The notes beneath the pieces were generated by a model, which was not told the origin of the DNA, did no database searches, and worked only from the letters and a program-made list of their open reading frames with translations. Below are positions 7,909 through 16,807 of a stretch of DNA of 64,000 bases, in pieces; within the stretch, counting starts at the first letter, position 1; each line of letters starts with the position of its first letter. Source of the DNA: Micromonospora gifhornensis (GTDB lineage Bacteria; Actinomycetota; Actinomycetes; Mycobacteriales; Micromonosporaceae); the NCBI RefSeq assembly GCF_016863515.1, contig NZ_BOPA01000010.1, forward strand, positions 1 through 64,000. The letters are read 5' to 3'. Both the position numbers and the translations under genes were made by a program.

Positions 7909-8658
7909 TTACCCGGGGACTCCCACGACCACGCCGTCCAGCGCCGCCCGGAACTCCGCGATCGTGGCACCAATCTCCTCGGGGCCGGCACCGTCGAGCA
8001 CCATCCGCATCAGCGCCGACGCCACCACGACACCGTCGGCGGCATCGGCGGCCGCCACCGCGTGCGCGGGCTGCGAGATGCCGAAGCCGAGCAGCACCGG
8101 CAGGTCGGTCATGGCCCGCAGATCACGGGCGAGCCGGAGGGCGTCCTCGCCGAGCCGGTCACGCTCACCTGTGGTGCCCATGACGGACACGGCGTAGACG
8201 AAGCATCGGCTGCGTTGCGCGATGGTGGCCAGCCGGGAGGGGGTGGTGGTGGGCGCGGCGAGCAGGACGAGGTCGACCCCGGCCGCCGTGGCCGTCGCCT
8301 CCAGCTCGTCCACCTCGTCGATCGGTACGTCGGGCACGATCAGCCCGCTGACGCCGGCCGCGGCGAGATCCGCGCAGAACGACGGGTTGTGGATCACCAG
8401 GTTGTAGTACGTCATCGCGATGAGCGGTACGTCGACGTTCAAGCCGGTGAGGTCGTCGAGGATGGAACGCACCGTGACGCCCTGCTGGAGGGCGTGGTGC
8501 GAGGCCTGCTGGATCGTCGGCCCGTCGAGGATCGGGTCGGAGAACGGGAGCCCGATCTCGATCATGTCGGCGCCGTGGCGCGCGTACTCCTCGACGTACC
8601 GGGTCCAGTCCGGTCGGATGCCGCCGGTCACGTACGGAACCAGGAGTTTGCCGCTCAT
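7909..8658 (-). CDS. trpA: Tryptophan synthase alpha subunit
   Basis: A 249-residue TIM-barrel enzyme that splits indole-3-glycerol phosphate into indole and glyceraldehyde 3-phosphate. Both catalytic acids are kept: Glu in [10 protein letters not shown] and Asp in PILDGP. The phosphate-binding loops VMGTTG, GFGIS and ASALM are also present, so activity is expected. Its ATG overlaps the trpB stop by 4 bp, implying translational coupling and the usual alpha-beta complex that channels indole. No trpC, trpD or trpE is nearby; the pair sits between an exporter and a GntR gene, which suggests a dedicated precursor-supply role rather than the primary trp operon. Whether another trpA exists in the genome cannot be seen. 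Confidence 0.95.
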   Translation of the reverse strand: MSGKLLVPYVTGGIRPDWTRYVEEYARHGADMIEIGLPFSDPILDGPTIQQASHHALQQGVTVRSILDDLTGLNVDVPLIAMTYYNLVIHNPSFCADLAAAGVSGLIVPDVPIDEVDELEATATAAGVDLVLLAAPTTTPSRLATIAQRSRCFVYAVSVMGTTGERDRLGEDALRLARDLRAMTDLPVLLGFGISQPAHAVAAADAADGVVVASALMRMVLDGAGPEEIGATIAEFRAALDGVVVGVPG

Positions 8659-9848
8659 GCCGCTTCCCGAATGGTGTGGATGTCCTTGTCGCCGCGCCCG
8701 GAGAGGGTGACCAGCACGGTGCAGAAGGGTGGCAGTTCGCCGCTCTCGGCGGCCCGGATCACCCAGGCGATGGCGTGGGCCGATTCCAGGGCCGGCAGGA
8801 TCCCCTCGGTGCGGGCCAGTCGCCGTACCGCCGGTATCACCTCCTCGTCGCTGACCGTGACGTAGCGGGCCCGCCCCGAGTCGTTGAGGAAGGCGTGCTC
8901 CGGGCCGATGCCCGGGTAGTCGAGCCCGGCCGCGATCGAATGCGCCTCGCTGACCTGGCCGTCCTCGTCCTGCAGGACGTACGAGCGGAAGCCGTGCAGC
9001 ACACCGACCCGGCCGAAGGCGACAGCCGCCCCACCCTCGGCCTCCACGCCGATGAGCTGCGCCGGGGTGTCGACGAAGCCGGCGAAGGTGCCGGCGGCGT
9101 TCGAGCCGCCGCCGATGCAGGCCACGACGTAGTCGGGCACGCCCGTCCGCAGCTCGGCGGCGCACTGTGCGCGGGCCTCCTCACCCACGACCCGCTGCAA
9201 CTCCCGCACGATCCAGGGGTACGGGTGTGGGCCCATCACGGAGCCGATGCAGTAGTGGGTGTCGTCGACCCGGGTGACCCAGTGCCGCAGCGCCTCGCTC
9301 GTGGCGTCCTTGAGAGTGCGGCTGCCGCCGGTGACCGGAATGACCTCGGCACCGAGCAGCTCCATCCGGAACACGTTGAGTGCCTGCCGCTCGACGTCCT
9401 TGGCCCCCATGTACACGGTTGCTTCGAGGCCGAGCAGCGCGGCGGCGGTGGCCGTCGCGACGCCGTGCTGGCCGGCACCGGTCTCGGCGATCAACCGCGT
9501 CTTGCCCATCCGGCGTGCCAGCAGGGCCTGGCCGAGCACGTTGTTGATTTTGTGCGAGCCGGTGTGGGCGAGGTCCTCCCGCTTGAGCAGCACGTTGATG
9601 CCGAGCTCGGCGGAGAGCCGCCAGGCCGGGGTGAGCGCGGTCGGGCGTCCGGCGTACACGGCGAGCAGTCGGTCGAGGTCGCGGCGGAAGCGCTGATCCG
9701 CCCACGCCTCCCGGAACGCCTCCTCCAGCTCGGCGCAGGCGGGGATCAGCGACTCGGGCACGAAGCGACCACCGTGCCCACCGAACCTGCCGCGCTCGCC
9801 GGGATCGGCCATGAGGCTGCCGTTGGGCAGCACGGTCAGGTCCGTCAC
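8655..9848 (-). CDS. trpB: Tryptophan synthase beta subunit
   Basis: A 397-residue PLP enzyme, the standard TrpB length, that joins indole and L-serine to give L-tryptophan. The PLP lysine lies in HTGSHKINN (about residue 90), the catalytic Glu in ETGAGQHG, and the phosphate cup in [17 protein letters not shown] near the N-terminus marks the TrpB1 type that pairs with TrpA. The GTG at 9848 is chosen because GGAGC precedes it and the length then matches the family; an in-frame upstream extension runs through a palindromic, non-coding-like stretch. It follows the MFS exporter gene after 109 bp and overlaps trpA by 4 bp. Stand-alone TrpB can accept altered indoles, so supply of a modified Trp is possible. 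Confidence 0.95.
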   Translation of the reverse strand: MTDLTVLPNGSLMADPGERGRFGGHGGRFVPESLIPACAELEEAFREAWADQRFRRDLDRLLAVYAGRPTALTPAWRLSAELGINVLLKREDLAHTGSHKINNVLGQALLARRMGKTRLIAETGAGQHGVATATAAALLGLEATVYMGAKDVERQALNVFRMELLGAEVIPVTGGSRTLKDATSEALRHWVTRVDDTHYCIGSVMGPHPYPWIVRELQRVVGEEARAQCAAELRTGVPDYVVACIGGGSNAAGTFAGFVDTPAQLIGVEAEGGAAVAFGRVGVLHGFRSYVLQDEDGQVSEAHSIAAGLDYPGIGPEHAFLNDSGRARYVTVSDEEVIPAVRRLARTEGILPALESAHAIAWVIRAAESGELPPFCTVLVTLSGRGDKDIHTIREAA

Positions 9849-9861
9849 GTCGGCTCCATCT

Positions 9862-9930
9862 GTTCTAGAACTGTTGCCTGTCAGCATGGCACACCGACAG
9901 GTCGGGCGGAAGCCCGACCCTTCTAGAACT
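9862..9930. promoter_or_regulatory. Paired TTCTAGAACT palindromes and hairpin before trpB
   Basis: TTCTAGAACT occurs at 9863-9872 and again at 9921-9930, each inside a near-perfect palindrome (GTTCTAGAAC at 9862-9871 and CTTCTAGAAC at 9920-9929), 58 bp apart, which is roughly 5.5 helical turns. Between them GTCGGGC/GCCCGAC (9901-9918) makes a perfect 7-bp hairpin with a GGAA loop. This fills most of the 109-bp gap upstream of trpB and looks like a two-site operator for a dimeric regulator, with GntR or LuxR from the cluster as candidates. Confidence 0.65.
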
Positions 9931-9957
9931 CTCACCGTGGGAGTGACGGAGAACCGC

Positions 9958-11211
9958 TCAACCGTCCTTCTCCGGAGCAGCCTTCTGATCGTCGGCATCC
10001 GGCTGGCCCCGCATGGTCCGCAGCGGCGAGAAGTAGACCGGCAGGACGGCGACCAGGCTCAGCACGGCACCCACCCACAGTGTCTCGCGCAGCCCGATCT
10101 GCTCGCCGAGGAACCCGCCGAGGAACGAGCCGATCGGCATGGCCCCGAAGACGAGGAAGCGGATGGTGGCGTTCATCCGGCCCTGCAACTCCTGCGGACA
10201 CAGCTGCTGGCGGATCGCCATGCTGTTCACGTTGTTGATCACCAGGCCGGTGGAGACCAGCGCGTTGCCCGCCCCCGCGAGCCAGAGTCGCCAGTCGGCG
10301 TCGGCGAGCGGCACGACCAGACCGGCGACACCGGCCACGGCCATGCCGACCCAGACCGTCGGCCCCGGCCCGAGCCGTACGCTGATCCGCTGGACGACGA
10401 AGGCACCGACCAACCCGCCCAGCCCGCCGATGGCGAACCACAGTCCCACCGTTCCGGGGGAGATGCGCAGCTGCTGGGCGAGCAGCACCACGACCACCGT
10501 CCCGGTGACGTACACCCCGAGGTTGAACAGCGCGCCCGAGACGGCGAGCGCCCGTAGGACGCGATGCCGGAAGACGTACGACAGCCCTTGTCGGATCTCC
10601 CCGACGAGGTGGCTTCTGGCACCCCGGACGGGGAGGTCCTCGCGCATGCGGATCCGGCTCACCGCCAGCGCCGAGGCCAGGTAGCCGACCGCGACGGTGA
10701 GCACCGCGAGCGGTGGCCCGAACCACTGGACGAGGTAACCGCCGAGCGTCGGTCCGCCGACCTGGGCGACCGACCGGGTGCTCTCCAGCTTCGCGTTGCC
10801 CTCGACCAGTTGCCCGCGTTCGAGCATCAGCGGCAGATAGCTCACGTAGGCCGTCTCGAACAGCAGGGTGCCGACGCTCACCCCCAGCGCGACGATGTAG
10901 AGCTGGGTCAGCGTCAACACGCCCAGGTAGGCCCCCACCGGAACCCACCCCAACAGCAGGCCACGACCCAGGTTCGCGGCGATCATGATGGGACGTTTGC
11001 GACGCCGGTCCACCCACGCTCCGGCCGGGAGACCGACCAGGAGAAACGCCACGGTCTGGAACGTCGCCAGCAGACCGGCCTCGAAGGCGGTCGCGTCCAG
11101 GGCCAGGATCGCCACCAGGGGCAGTCCGACACGGCTGAAATGCGTGCCGAACTGGCCCAGGGTCTGTGCGGTCCACAGCAGCCGGAAGTCGTGATGCCCC
11201 AGGAGTGTCAC
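9958..11211 (-). CDS. MFS exporter
   Basis: A 417-residue integral membrane protein with about 12 hydrophobic helices and the MFS motif [15 protein letters not shown] between helices 2 and 3. Overall it resembles the MFS_3/EntS group of drug and siderophore exporters. Its GTG start overlaps the stop of ATP-grasp copy 2 by 4 bp (GTGA), a coupling that argues it exports the product made by that ligase or gives self-resistance. The C-terminal tail is short, charged and cytoplasmic. Confidence 0.9.
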   Translation of the reverse strand: MTLLGHHDFRLLWTAQTLGQFGTHFSRVGLPLVAILALDATAFEAGLLATFQTVAFLLVGLPAGAWVDRRRKRPIMIAANLGRGLLLGWVPVGAYLGVLTLTQLYIVALGVSVGTLLFETAYVSYLPLMLERGQLVEGNAKLESTRSVAQVGGPTLGGYLVQWFGPPLAVLTVAVGYLASALAVSRIRMREDLPVRGARSHLVGEIRQGLSYVFRHRVLRALAVSGALFNLGVYVTGTVVVVLLAQQLRISPGTVGLWFAIGGLGGLVGAFVVQRISVRLGPGPTVWVGMAVAGVAGLVVPLADADWRLWLAGAGNALVSTGLVINNVNSMAIRQQLCPQELQGRMNATIRFLVFGAMPIGSFLGGFLGEQIGLRETLWVGAVLSLVAVLPVYFSPLRTMRGQPDADDQKAAPEKDG

Positions 11212-12452
11212 GTGTGGAAACGGATCTTCTCGTCGACCAGCACGCAGGTGTCGACCGCCGCGTCCGCGTCCGTTCCGGTGGCCAGCACGTAACCGGAACT
11301 GCAGTCGGCCAGCGTGTGGATCGGGTTGATCACGTCGCCGGGGTTCTTGTGCACAACCGCGCCGACCGGGATGTCGACCAACTCGCCGAGCAGGGGAAGG
11401 TACACGTCGGCCAACTCACCGGGCGGTACCCGCTTCACCACCGCCGGGATGTCCTCGGCCACCGTGATGTCGCGGATCTTCCCGGGCTCGGGCCGCAGGA
11501 ACCGGATCGCCGCTCCGGCAGCGGGCTGCGGGGCTTCGGCGGGCAGCTCGTCGATGCCCAGTGGCACGGTCAGCCACATCCGCGCCAGATCCAGGCCGTA
11601 CGCCCGGCGTACCAACTCGGGGATGGCGTGACCACCGAGCCGGGCGTGCGACTCCAGCACCCGGGGACCCCGGTCGGTCAGGACGAACTCGCTGTGCGAC
11701 GGGCCCTCGGTCAACTCGACCGCGTCCAGCAGGCGCACGGTGAGATCACGAAGCTCCGTCAGGTGTGCCGCGGCGAGCCGGCTCGGCACGCTGACCTGCC
11801 ACTCGACGTGGTGCGAGTTCACCAGGTACTCGGAGTATCCGACGGGCAGGTGCCGTCCGGCGAAGGAGAACGACTCCACGCTTACCACCGGGCCGGCGAG
11901 GAACTCCTCGGCGAGCACCGAGGTGTTGCCGGCCTCGGTGTGCCGGTGCCAGGCGTCCCGCAGCCCGGCGGCGTCGTCCACCCGCAGGATGTGCCGGCTG
12001 GCGGCACCGTCGATCGGCTTGAGGACGACCGGGCCGCCGATCTCCGTGAGGAAGTCGAGCGCCTCCTGCTCCGACCCCACCACCCGGTACCGGACGGGGC
12101 TCAGGTCGTACTTGGCGAGCCGCTCGCGCATCAGCGCCTTGTTCTTCAGCAGTCGCGCGGTCCGCTCCGAGGTCCCGGGCAGACCGAGGCCGTCCACCAC
12201 GTGCCCGGTGGGTACGCCCCACGGCTCCGAGACGGTAAGCACCCGGTCGAAGGGCCGCTCCTCGTGCAGTGGTCGCAGCACCTCGAGCATCGCCGGACCA
12301 TCGGCCAGCGGCGCGTGCACGATCCGCTCGCAGTGCTCACGGATCGACTCCTCGTACTGGCCGGGCTGGTGGACCAGCACGACGTCGACGCCCAATTCCC
12401 TGGCTCCCTTGATCGGGGCGGGTCGCCCCCCGATCACGGCTACTCTGAACAT
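11208..12452 (-). CDS. ATP-grasp carboxylate-amine ligase (copy 2)
   Basis: A 414-residue ATP-grasp ligase, a full-length paralogue of the protein at 4501. Key blocks are FRVAVIGGRPAPIKGARELG at the N-terminus, PVVLKPIDGAASRH for ATP binding, GPVVSVESFSFAG, GPSHSEFVLT and VLESHARLGGHAIPELV for metal and phosphate contacts. Conserved catalytic blocks with diverged loops suggest two successive or alternative amide couplings. The ATG at 12452 has an AAAGGTG site upstream. It follows the SGNH gene by 54 bp and is coupled to the MFS gene. Confidence 0.88.
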   Translation of the reverse strand: MFRVAVIGGRPAPIKGARELGVDVVLVHQPGQYEESIREHCERIVHAPLADGPAMLEVLRPLHEERPFDRVLTVSEPWGVPTGHVVDGLGLPGTSERTARLLKNKALMRERLAKYDLSPVRYRVVGSEQEALDFLTEIGGPVVLKPIDGAASRHILRVDDAAGLRDAWHRHTEAGNTSVLAEEFLAGPVVSVESFSFAGRHLPVGYSEYLVNSHHVEWQVSVPSRLAAAHLTELRDLTVRLLDAVELTEGPSHSEFVLTDRGPRVLESHARLGGHAIPELVRRAYGLDLARMWLTVPLGIDELPAEAPQPAAGAAIRFLRPEPGKIRDITVAEDIPAVVKRVPPGELADVYLPLLGELVDIPVGAVVHKNPGDVINPIHTLADCSSGYVLATGTDADAAVDTCVLVDEKIRFHT

Positions 12453-12506
12453 CAGTTGAGCACCTTTTCGTGGTGGTTCGATAGCTTCCTGGTCATCGGC
12501 CGGGTC

Positions 12507-13541
12507 TCAGGACAGGCCGAGTTGCTCGGCGAGCAGCGCGGCGACGATGTCGTTGCCCTCGTCGGTCAGGTGGGCCCGGTCGACGTACAGCCAGGTCTGG
12601 TCGGTCACGGCCGCGCGCAGCACCGGGTTGAGGTTGACGAACCGTACGCCCCGCTTCTCACAGGCCGGTGCGAGCGCGTCGGCGTACCGCTGCCCGGCCT
12701 CCACCGAGGCGACGTCGCCGTACAGCGCCTCCCAGGTGCCCAGCTTGGAGATCCGGTCCAGCTCGTCGAAGATCAGCTTTTCCTGGGGTGCGGTCTCCTC
12801 GCGCAGCCAGGTGGCCAGCGGCTGCAGCACGAAGGTGACCCGGGCGCCGGTGGCCGCGGCGAGCACCTGCCAGCTGTCCAGGTGCCGGCCGACCAGGTCG
12901 ACCGCGCTGGCGATCGCGTCGTCGAGCTCCGGCCGCACCTCGTCGGGCGAGGGCCAGGCCGGCACCGCCGGCTTGTTACGGCGACCGAAGCCACGGGACG
13001 ACTTGCGGTGCCGGGACTTGACCTCCTCCATCTGCTCGAAGAACTCGCCGCAGAAGTAGAACGGGCCCTGGTCCGCGCGGTGCATCTCGACGAGTCGGGA
13101 CATCACCAGGGTGTTGAAGCCGCTGAAGATGACGATCTCCTCGACCGGCGGCAGCAGATGCCGGTAGAGCAGGAACAACAGCAGCTCCTGGGTGGAGTTG
13201 TAGCAGTGCCCGGCGTACGTGAGCCACGGTCGCGACGGGGCGTGCTGGGTCCACAGTCGCGAGGCCATGGTGGCCGCGTCGCTCGTGGAGCCGTAGCCGA
13301 GCGGGACGGAGCCGCCGACAAGCAGACGGACCGGACCCTCGGGCATGCTGCTGCCGACCGACGCCTGCTCCGTGGCGCCGTGCGAGATGCGGAAACCCAG
13401 CCGGTCGGTGTTGATCGCGTCCGACCGGTAGTTCGGCCGGTTGAAATACATCAGGTACGGCACGTACTCGGTCTCGCCGCGCGACGAGAAGCTGTCGTAC
13501 TGCAGCATCTGGGGCGTCAGGATCTCACGCTGGAGCTTCAT
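12507..13541 (-). CDS. SGNH/GDSL hydrolase-like protein (copy 1)
   Basis: A 344-residue protein with the SGNH hydrolase blocks in order: Ser in LLVGGSVPLGYG (about residue 75), Gly in TYAGHCYNS, Asn in FSGFNT, and a C-terminal DRAH (DxxH) giving the catalytic Asp and His. Members act as esterases, deacetylases or acyltransferases. A distinctive N-terminal block (LTPQMLQYDSF, then YRSDAINTDRLGFRISHG) is shared with copy 2 at 21225 and is not part of the core fold I recognise. There is no signal peptide, so it should be cytoplasmic. It lies between the LuxR gene and ATP-grasp copy 2. Substrate is unknown; removal or transfer of an acyl group on a pathway intermediate is an inference. Confidence 0.75.
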   Translation of the reverse strand: MKLQREILTPQMLQYDSFSSRGETEYVPYLMYFNRPNYRSDAINTDRLGFRISHGATEQASVGSSMPEGPVRLLVGGSVPLGYGSTSDAATMASRLWTQHAPSRPWLTYAGHCYNSTQELLLFLLYRHLLPPVEEIVIFSGFNTLVMSRLVEMHRADQGPFYFCGEFFEQMEEVKSRHRKSSRGFGRRNKPAVPAWPSPDEVRPELDDAIASAVDLVGRHLDSWQVLAAATGARVTFVLQPLATWLREETAPQEKLIFDELDRISKLGTWEALYGDVASVEAGQRYADALAPACEKRGVRFVNLNPVLRAAVTDQTWLYVDRAHLTDEGNDIVAALLAEQLGLS

Positions 13542-13590
13542 CTCTGCTCGGCTCTCCTTGTCGGTACGGGGGAAGGGCGACCTGCACGGG

Positions 13591-14658
13591 TCACCACAGC
13601 GGGCTGATGTCGGTCCGGCCGGACTGCTCGGAATCGATCACCTCGTCGGTGAGGATGCCGAGCTGGGCGATCTTGATGCCGGCCTGGAACCGGCTGGACA
13701 CATTGAGGCCCTTCAGGATCGAGGAGATGTGCCGTCGGCAGGTACGCAGGGCCATGCCCAGCCGATTGGCGATCGCCTCGTCCTTCAGCCCGGCGGACAT
13801 CAGCCGGAGGATCGCCATCCTGGTGTCCAGGGAGACCTCGTCCATCTGGTCCTCGGGCAGTTCGAGCGGGACCGCGTTGGCCCAGAGGTGCACGAACGTG
13901 CGGTACAGGTACTCCACCACCAGCTCGTCGGAGATGACCGCGGCACCCCGATCCGCCGCTCCCGGCCCGTCGACCGGGATGAACGCCAGCTTGCGATCGA
14001 AGATGACCAGGCGCTCAAAGCTCGCCGCGGTGGTACGGATGCCACCGCCGTGCTCCGCGACCGCCTTGGCCCGGGCGACCAGGCCCAGGTTGGAGCGGGC
14101 CGTGTGGTGGTAGAGGAACTGGCACCGCAACCCACGTTCGAAGATCGAACTCGCCGACGTCGCGGAGGCGCTGAAGTGATCCTGCGAACGCCTGCCGCCC
14201 GGACGCAGTGAGTGGATCTCCGTGGTGCAGCGCAGGATCGCCGCGTCGATCTCGTCGCGGAGAGCCTGCTCGCCACGGACCACCCGGACGCCGTCGCGCT
14301 GCCTGCCGTTCTCGGCCAGCTGAGCCAGCCGCCTGCTTATCGACTGGATCACCCGGCCGTTGGTGGCCATCGCCTCCTCGCGCTGCCGGATCTCGTCGCT
14401 GAGCGGCGCGTTGAGAATGCTCAACGCGATCTCGGGGTGCACCGCGGTCAGGTCACCGTCGTCGGCACGGGAGAGCAACCGGCGTCGCAGCAGGCTCTCG
14501 CAGGCGTGGGCCCAGTCGCTCCTGCTGATGCCGACCTCCGGCGGCGGGCAGTCGGCGTCGATCCGGTTTCCCAGCACCGCGAACTCGTACACCCTGGACT
14601 CGACGCTGCTCAACGGGCCGCGCGGATGGCTGAGAAAGGACAACGAGGCAGTCATCAC
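13591..14658 (-). CDS. LuxR-type transcriptional regulator
   Basis: A 355-residue protein with a LuxR-like helix-turn-helix at residues about 290-345 (LMSAGLKDEAIANRLGMALR, then CRRHISSILKGLNVSSRFQAGI). The N-terminal ~100 residues resemble a winged-helix/TrmB-like region and the middle a PLD-like sensor half (IFDRKLAFIPVD). This layout is common in pathway-specific regulators of actinomycete natural-product clusters. It begins only 3 bp after the stop of ATP-grasp copy 3 (GTG at 14658, or ATG at 14655), so regulator and biosynthetic genes share a transcript. There is no receiver domain, so control is probably by ligand or by amount. Confidence 0.85.
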   Translation of the reverse strand: MMTASLSFLSHPRGPLSSVESRVYEFAVLGNRIDADCPPPEVGISRSDWAHACESLLRRRLLSRADDGDLTAVHPEIALSILNAPLSDEIRQREEAMATNGRVIQSISRRLAQLAENGRQRDGVRVVRGEQALRDEIDAAILRCTTEIHSLRPGGRRSQDHFSASATSASSIFERGLRCQFLYHHTARSNLGLVARAKAVAEHGGGIRTTAASFERLVIFDRKLAFIPVDGPGAADRGAAVISDELVVEYLYRTFVHLWANAVPLELPEDQMDEVSLDTRMAILRLMSAGLKDEAIANRLGMALRTCRRHISSILKGLNVSSRFQAGIKIAQLGILTDEVIDSEQSGRTDISPLW

Positions 14659-14661
14659 GGG

Positions 14662-15897
14662 TCAGCCCGCGACCGGTAGGTCCGACTGGCTGGGCACGCA
14701 TTCCAACCAGAGCTGGCCGGCCGTACGGCGGATGGCCTTCTCTACGTCGTCGGTCGCCGCCCCGGAGAACCGGAACCGGGCCCCGACGTGCTCGTAGCCG
14801 CCGGCCTTGGGAATCACGGTGCCCACGTCCGGGATCACCCGGGCGTAGGGCCACTCGGCCGGTGGCAGGTCGAGTTCCGCCACGGTGATCCGGCACGGCG
14901 CGGGCACCGGGGTCGGCACCAGAAGCCAACCGCCGACCCGCTGACCGGCGATCGACCGTACGATCGGGCGGCGGCCGAGTTGGATGTGCACCGCGGCCTC
15001 CACCAGGTCCACGCCGTGCACCTCGCGCCAGACGAACGGGATCTCCGCGCCACCGACCCGGGAACCGGCTTCCAGGAAGTTGATCCGGATGCTGCCGTCG
15101 GCCCGGTGGCCGACGAACGCTTCCATGTGGAACACCCACGGCTCGTCGCCGAAGGCGGCGCAGGCCCTGGCGAGGAACTCGCCAAGCGGGCCGAGCAGCT
15201 CGGGGTCGTCCACCTCCACCGAGCCGAGCACGTCCCCGGCGGCGAACTCCATGCAGGTGTTCACGTAGCGCGAAGCCCGCCAGGGACCCAGTTCGGAGCC
15301 GGTCCAGAGGCCGTCGATGTGGAAGACCTGATCCGGGCAGAAGGTCTGCACCATCCGTGGTTCGGGCGCGAGCCGGTCGAGTTGGACCAGATCGTCGACC
15401 GAGTTCAGGCGCAGCACGTCCCGGCTCGCCGTGCCCCGTCGTGGTTTGACGATCACCGGCCAGCCGTGCAGGTCCGCGAAGCGCACGACGGCCTCGATGT
15501 CGGGTGCGTCGGCGAACTCCGGGATGGCGACGCCGCCCGCCACCACGGTCTGCGCCATCACCAGCTTGTCACGGAACGGAGCGAGCTGATCGGGATGATC
15601 GCCGGCCACCGCCAGCTGGGCGCGTAGCTCGGCCGCCGTGTCGAGATCGCCCTCGTTCAGAGCGATGATCCGTTCGGGCCGGCCGAATCGCTCGATCAAT
15701 CCGTTGGCAGCGGCGCTCACCAGGTCCAGGCGATCGGTGGCCGCGACGATCGACACGGCGGACGCTGCGGCAGGAACCGAGGCGGTGGCCAGTTCGGTGC
15801 ATATGTAGGTGACGTGGTGGAGGTCGTGGTCGAGGTAGTCCGCGTACCCGGCGTGGTGGTCACGCCAGCGGTGGATGATCAGAATGTGCGGCTTCAT
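14662..15897 (-). CDS. ATP-grasp ligase (copy 3, divergent)
   Basis: A 411-residue ATP-grasp enzyme of a different branch from copies 1 and 2. It opens MKPHILIIHRWRDHHAGYAD, binds ATP through WPVIVKPRRGTASRDV (about residue 150) and has INFLEAGSRVGGAEIPF (about residue 285) in place of the usual ExNxR metal loop, so Ser stands where Asn is typical. It is probably still a carboxylate-amine ligase but with another substrate. The ATG at 15897 has GAGGAGG eight bases upstream, which fixes the start against a much longer in-frame extension. It sits 50 bp after the LysE gene and 3 bp before the LuxR gene. Confidence 0.85.
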   Translation of the reverse strand: MKPHILIIHRWRDHHAGYADYLDHDLHHVTYICTELATASVPAAASAVSIVAATDRLDLVSAAANGLIERFGRPERIIALNEGDLDTAAELRAQLAVAGDHPDQLAPFRDKLVMAQTVVAGGVAIPEFADAPDIEAVVRFADLHGWPVIVKPRRGTASRDVLRLNSVDDLVQLDRLAPEPRMVQTFCPDQVFHIDGLWTGSELGPWRASRYVNTCMEFAAGDVLGSVEVDDPELLGPLGEFLARACAAFGDEPWVFHMEAFVGHRADGSIRINFLEAGSRVGGAEIPFVWREVHGVDLVEAAVHIQLGRRPIVRSIAGQRVGGWLLVPTPVPAPCRITVAELDLPPAEWPYARVIPDVGTVIPKAGGYEHVGARFRFSGAATDDVEKAIRRTAGQLWLECVPSQSDLPVAG

Positions 15898-15947
15898 CAG
15901 GACGGCCTCCTCGCGTCTGCGTCGATGTCCCGATTCGAACGGGTGAA

Positions 15948-16598
15948 TCACTGTCGGGGTGCTGCTGCTTCCGTTCGGTCGAAGGCCATGCTCACCGCGA
16001 GACCGATGAGCACCGTCCCCATGGCGTAGCGCTGTGCCCGCAACCAGGTCGGCTTCCGGGCGAGGAAGGAGGAGACCGAGCCTGCGGTGAGCACGATCAG
16101 ACAGTTGACGGTGAGCGCCACCGTGATCTGGATCAGTCCCAGGGAGAGGCTCTGCATCGCGATGTCGCCCTTGGCCGGGTCGACGAACTGCGGGAGCAAC
16201 GACACGTACAGAACGGCGATCTTGGGATTCAGCAGGTTGGTCATCAGGCCCATCGAGAACAGCTTCCGGGGCCGGTCGATGGGCAGATCCTTCGGCGAGA
16301 ACGCCGACTGGCCGCCGGGTTTGATGGCGTTCCAGGCGAGCCACAGCAGATAGCACGCGCCGGCGATCTTGATTGCCGTGTACATGGTCGGTACCAGCGC
16401 GAACACCGCGGAAACGCCGGTCACCGCGGCGAGCAGGTAGACGAAGAACCCGACCGCCACGCCGAGCAGGGAGATCAGGCCGGCGGCCCGACCCTGGGTG
16501 ATCGACCGGGAGACCAGGTAGATCATGTTTGGGCCGGGGGTGAGCACCATCGCCAGCGCCACCGCGGCGATGCCCAACCCTGCGTCGATACCGATCAC
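15948..16598 (-). CDS. LysE/RhtB-family exporter
   Basis: A 216-residue membrane protein with about six hydrophobic helices and the family hallmark LTPGPNMIYLVSRSI near residue 20, plus GLMTNLLNPKIAVLYVSLLPQF in the middle. LysE/RhtB proteins export amino acids or short peptides by proton antiport. Placed between the SxtJ-like gene and an ATP-grasp gene, it is likely to export an amino-acid-like product or relieve a pathway amino acid. AGGAGAG lies upstream of the ATG. A cluster with both LysE and MFS exporters may export two compounds. Confidence 0.92.
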   Translation of the reverse strand: MIGIDAGLGIAAVALAMVLTPGPNMIYLVSRSITQGRAAGLISLLGVAVGFFVYLLAAVTGVSAVFALVPTMYTAIKIAGACYLLWLAWNAIKPGGQSAFSPKDLPIDRPRKLFSMGLMTNLLNPKIAVLYVSLLPQFVDPAKGDIAMQSLSLGLIQITVALTVNCLIVLTAGSVSSFLARKPTWLRAQRYAMGTVLIGLAVSMAFDRTEAAAPRQ

Positions 16599-16635
16599 GT
16601 GCTGCTCTCCTGGTTCTGCCGACCGGTGGCCGGTG

Positions 16636-16776
16636 TCAACGCGGTCTCTCGTCGAAAATCCAGTACGTGCTCAGTTCCGGCTGCCACTTCCGACGGAGCG
16701 GATCGCGGAAGAGCCGAAAGAAGATGCCGACCGGCACGAATACCAGAAAGTAGATCAACGACCATAAGATTTTCAT
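16636..16776 (-). CDS. SxtJ-like small membrane protein (46 residues)
   Basis: A short gene of 46 codons plus stop. The product starts MKILWSLIYFLVFVPVGIFF, one transmembrane helix, and ends with a basic amphipathic tail containing RDPLRRKWQP and STYW. That DPLRR...YW tail is what I associate with SxtJ-type proteins, which are often encoded next to SxtI/NodU-type O-carbamoyltransferases, exactly the case here (31 bp). AAGGAT precedes the ATG. Codon 4 is TTA (16765-16767), a very rare codon in such GC-rich genomes that makes the gene dependent on the bldA tRNA in related actinomycetes. Its role is unknown; anchoring or assisting the carbamoyltransferase at the membrane is a guess. Confidence 0.75.
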   Translation of the reverse strand: MKILWSLIYFLVFVPVGIFFRLFRDPLRRKWQPELSTYWIFDERPR

Positions 16777-16807
16777 GATCAATCCTTGTGGGCGAAGTGG
16801 TGGTCGA

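Noticed and set aside
9849..9957. T-box or Trp-codon leader peptide ahead of trpB
   Set aside because: No T-box consensus and no short frame with tandem Trp codons is present. The palindromes fit protein binding better.
15898..16356. Long N-terminal extension of ATP-grasp copy 3
   Set aside because: It overlaps the LysE gene on the same strand in another frame and lacks motifs. GAGGAGG before 15897 marks the real start.
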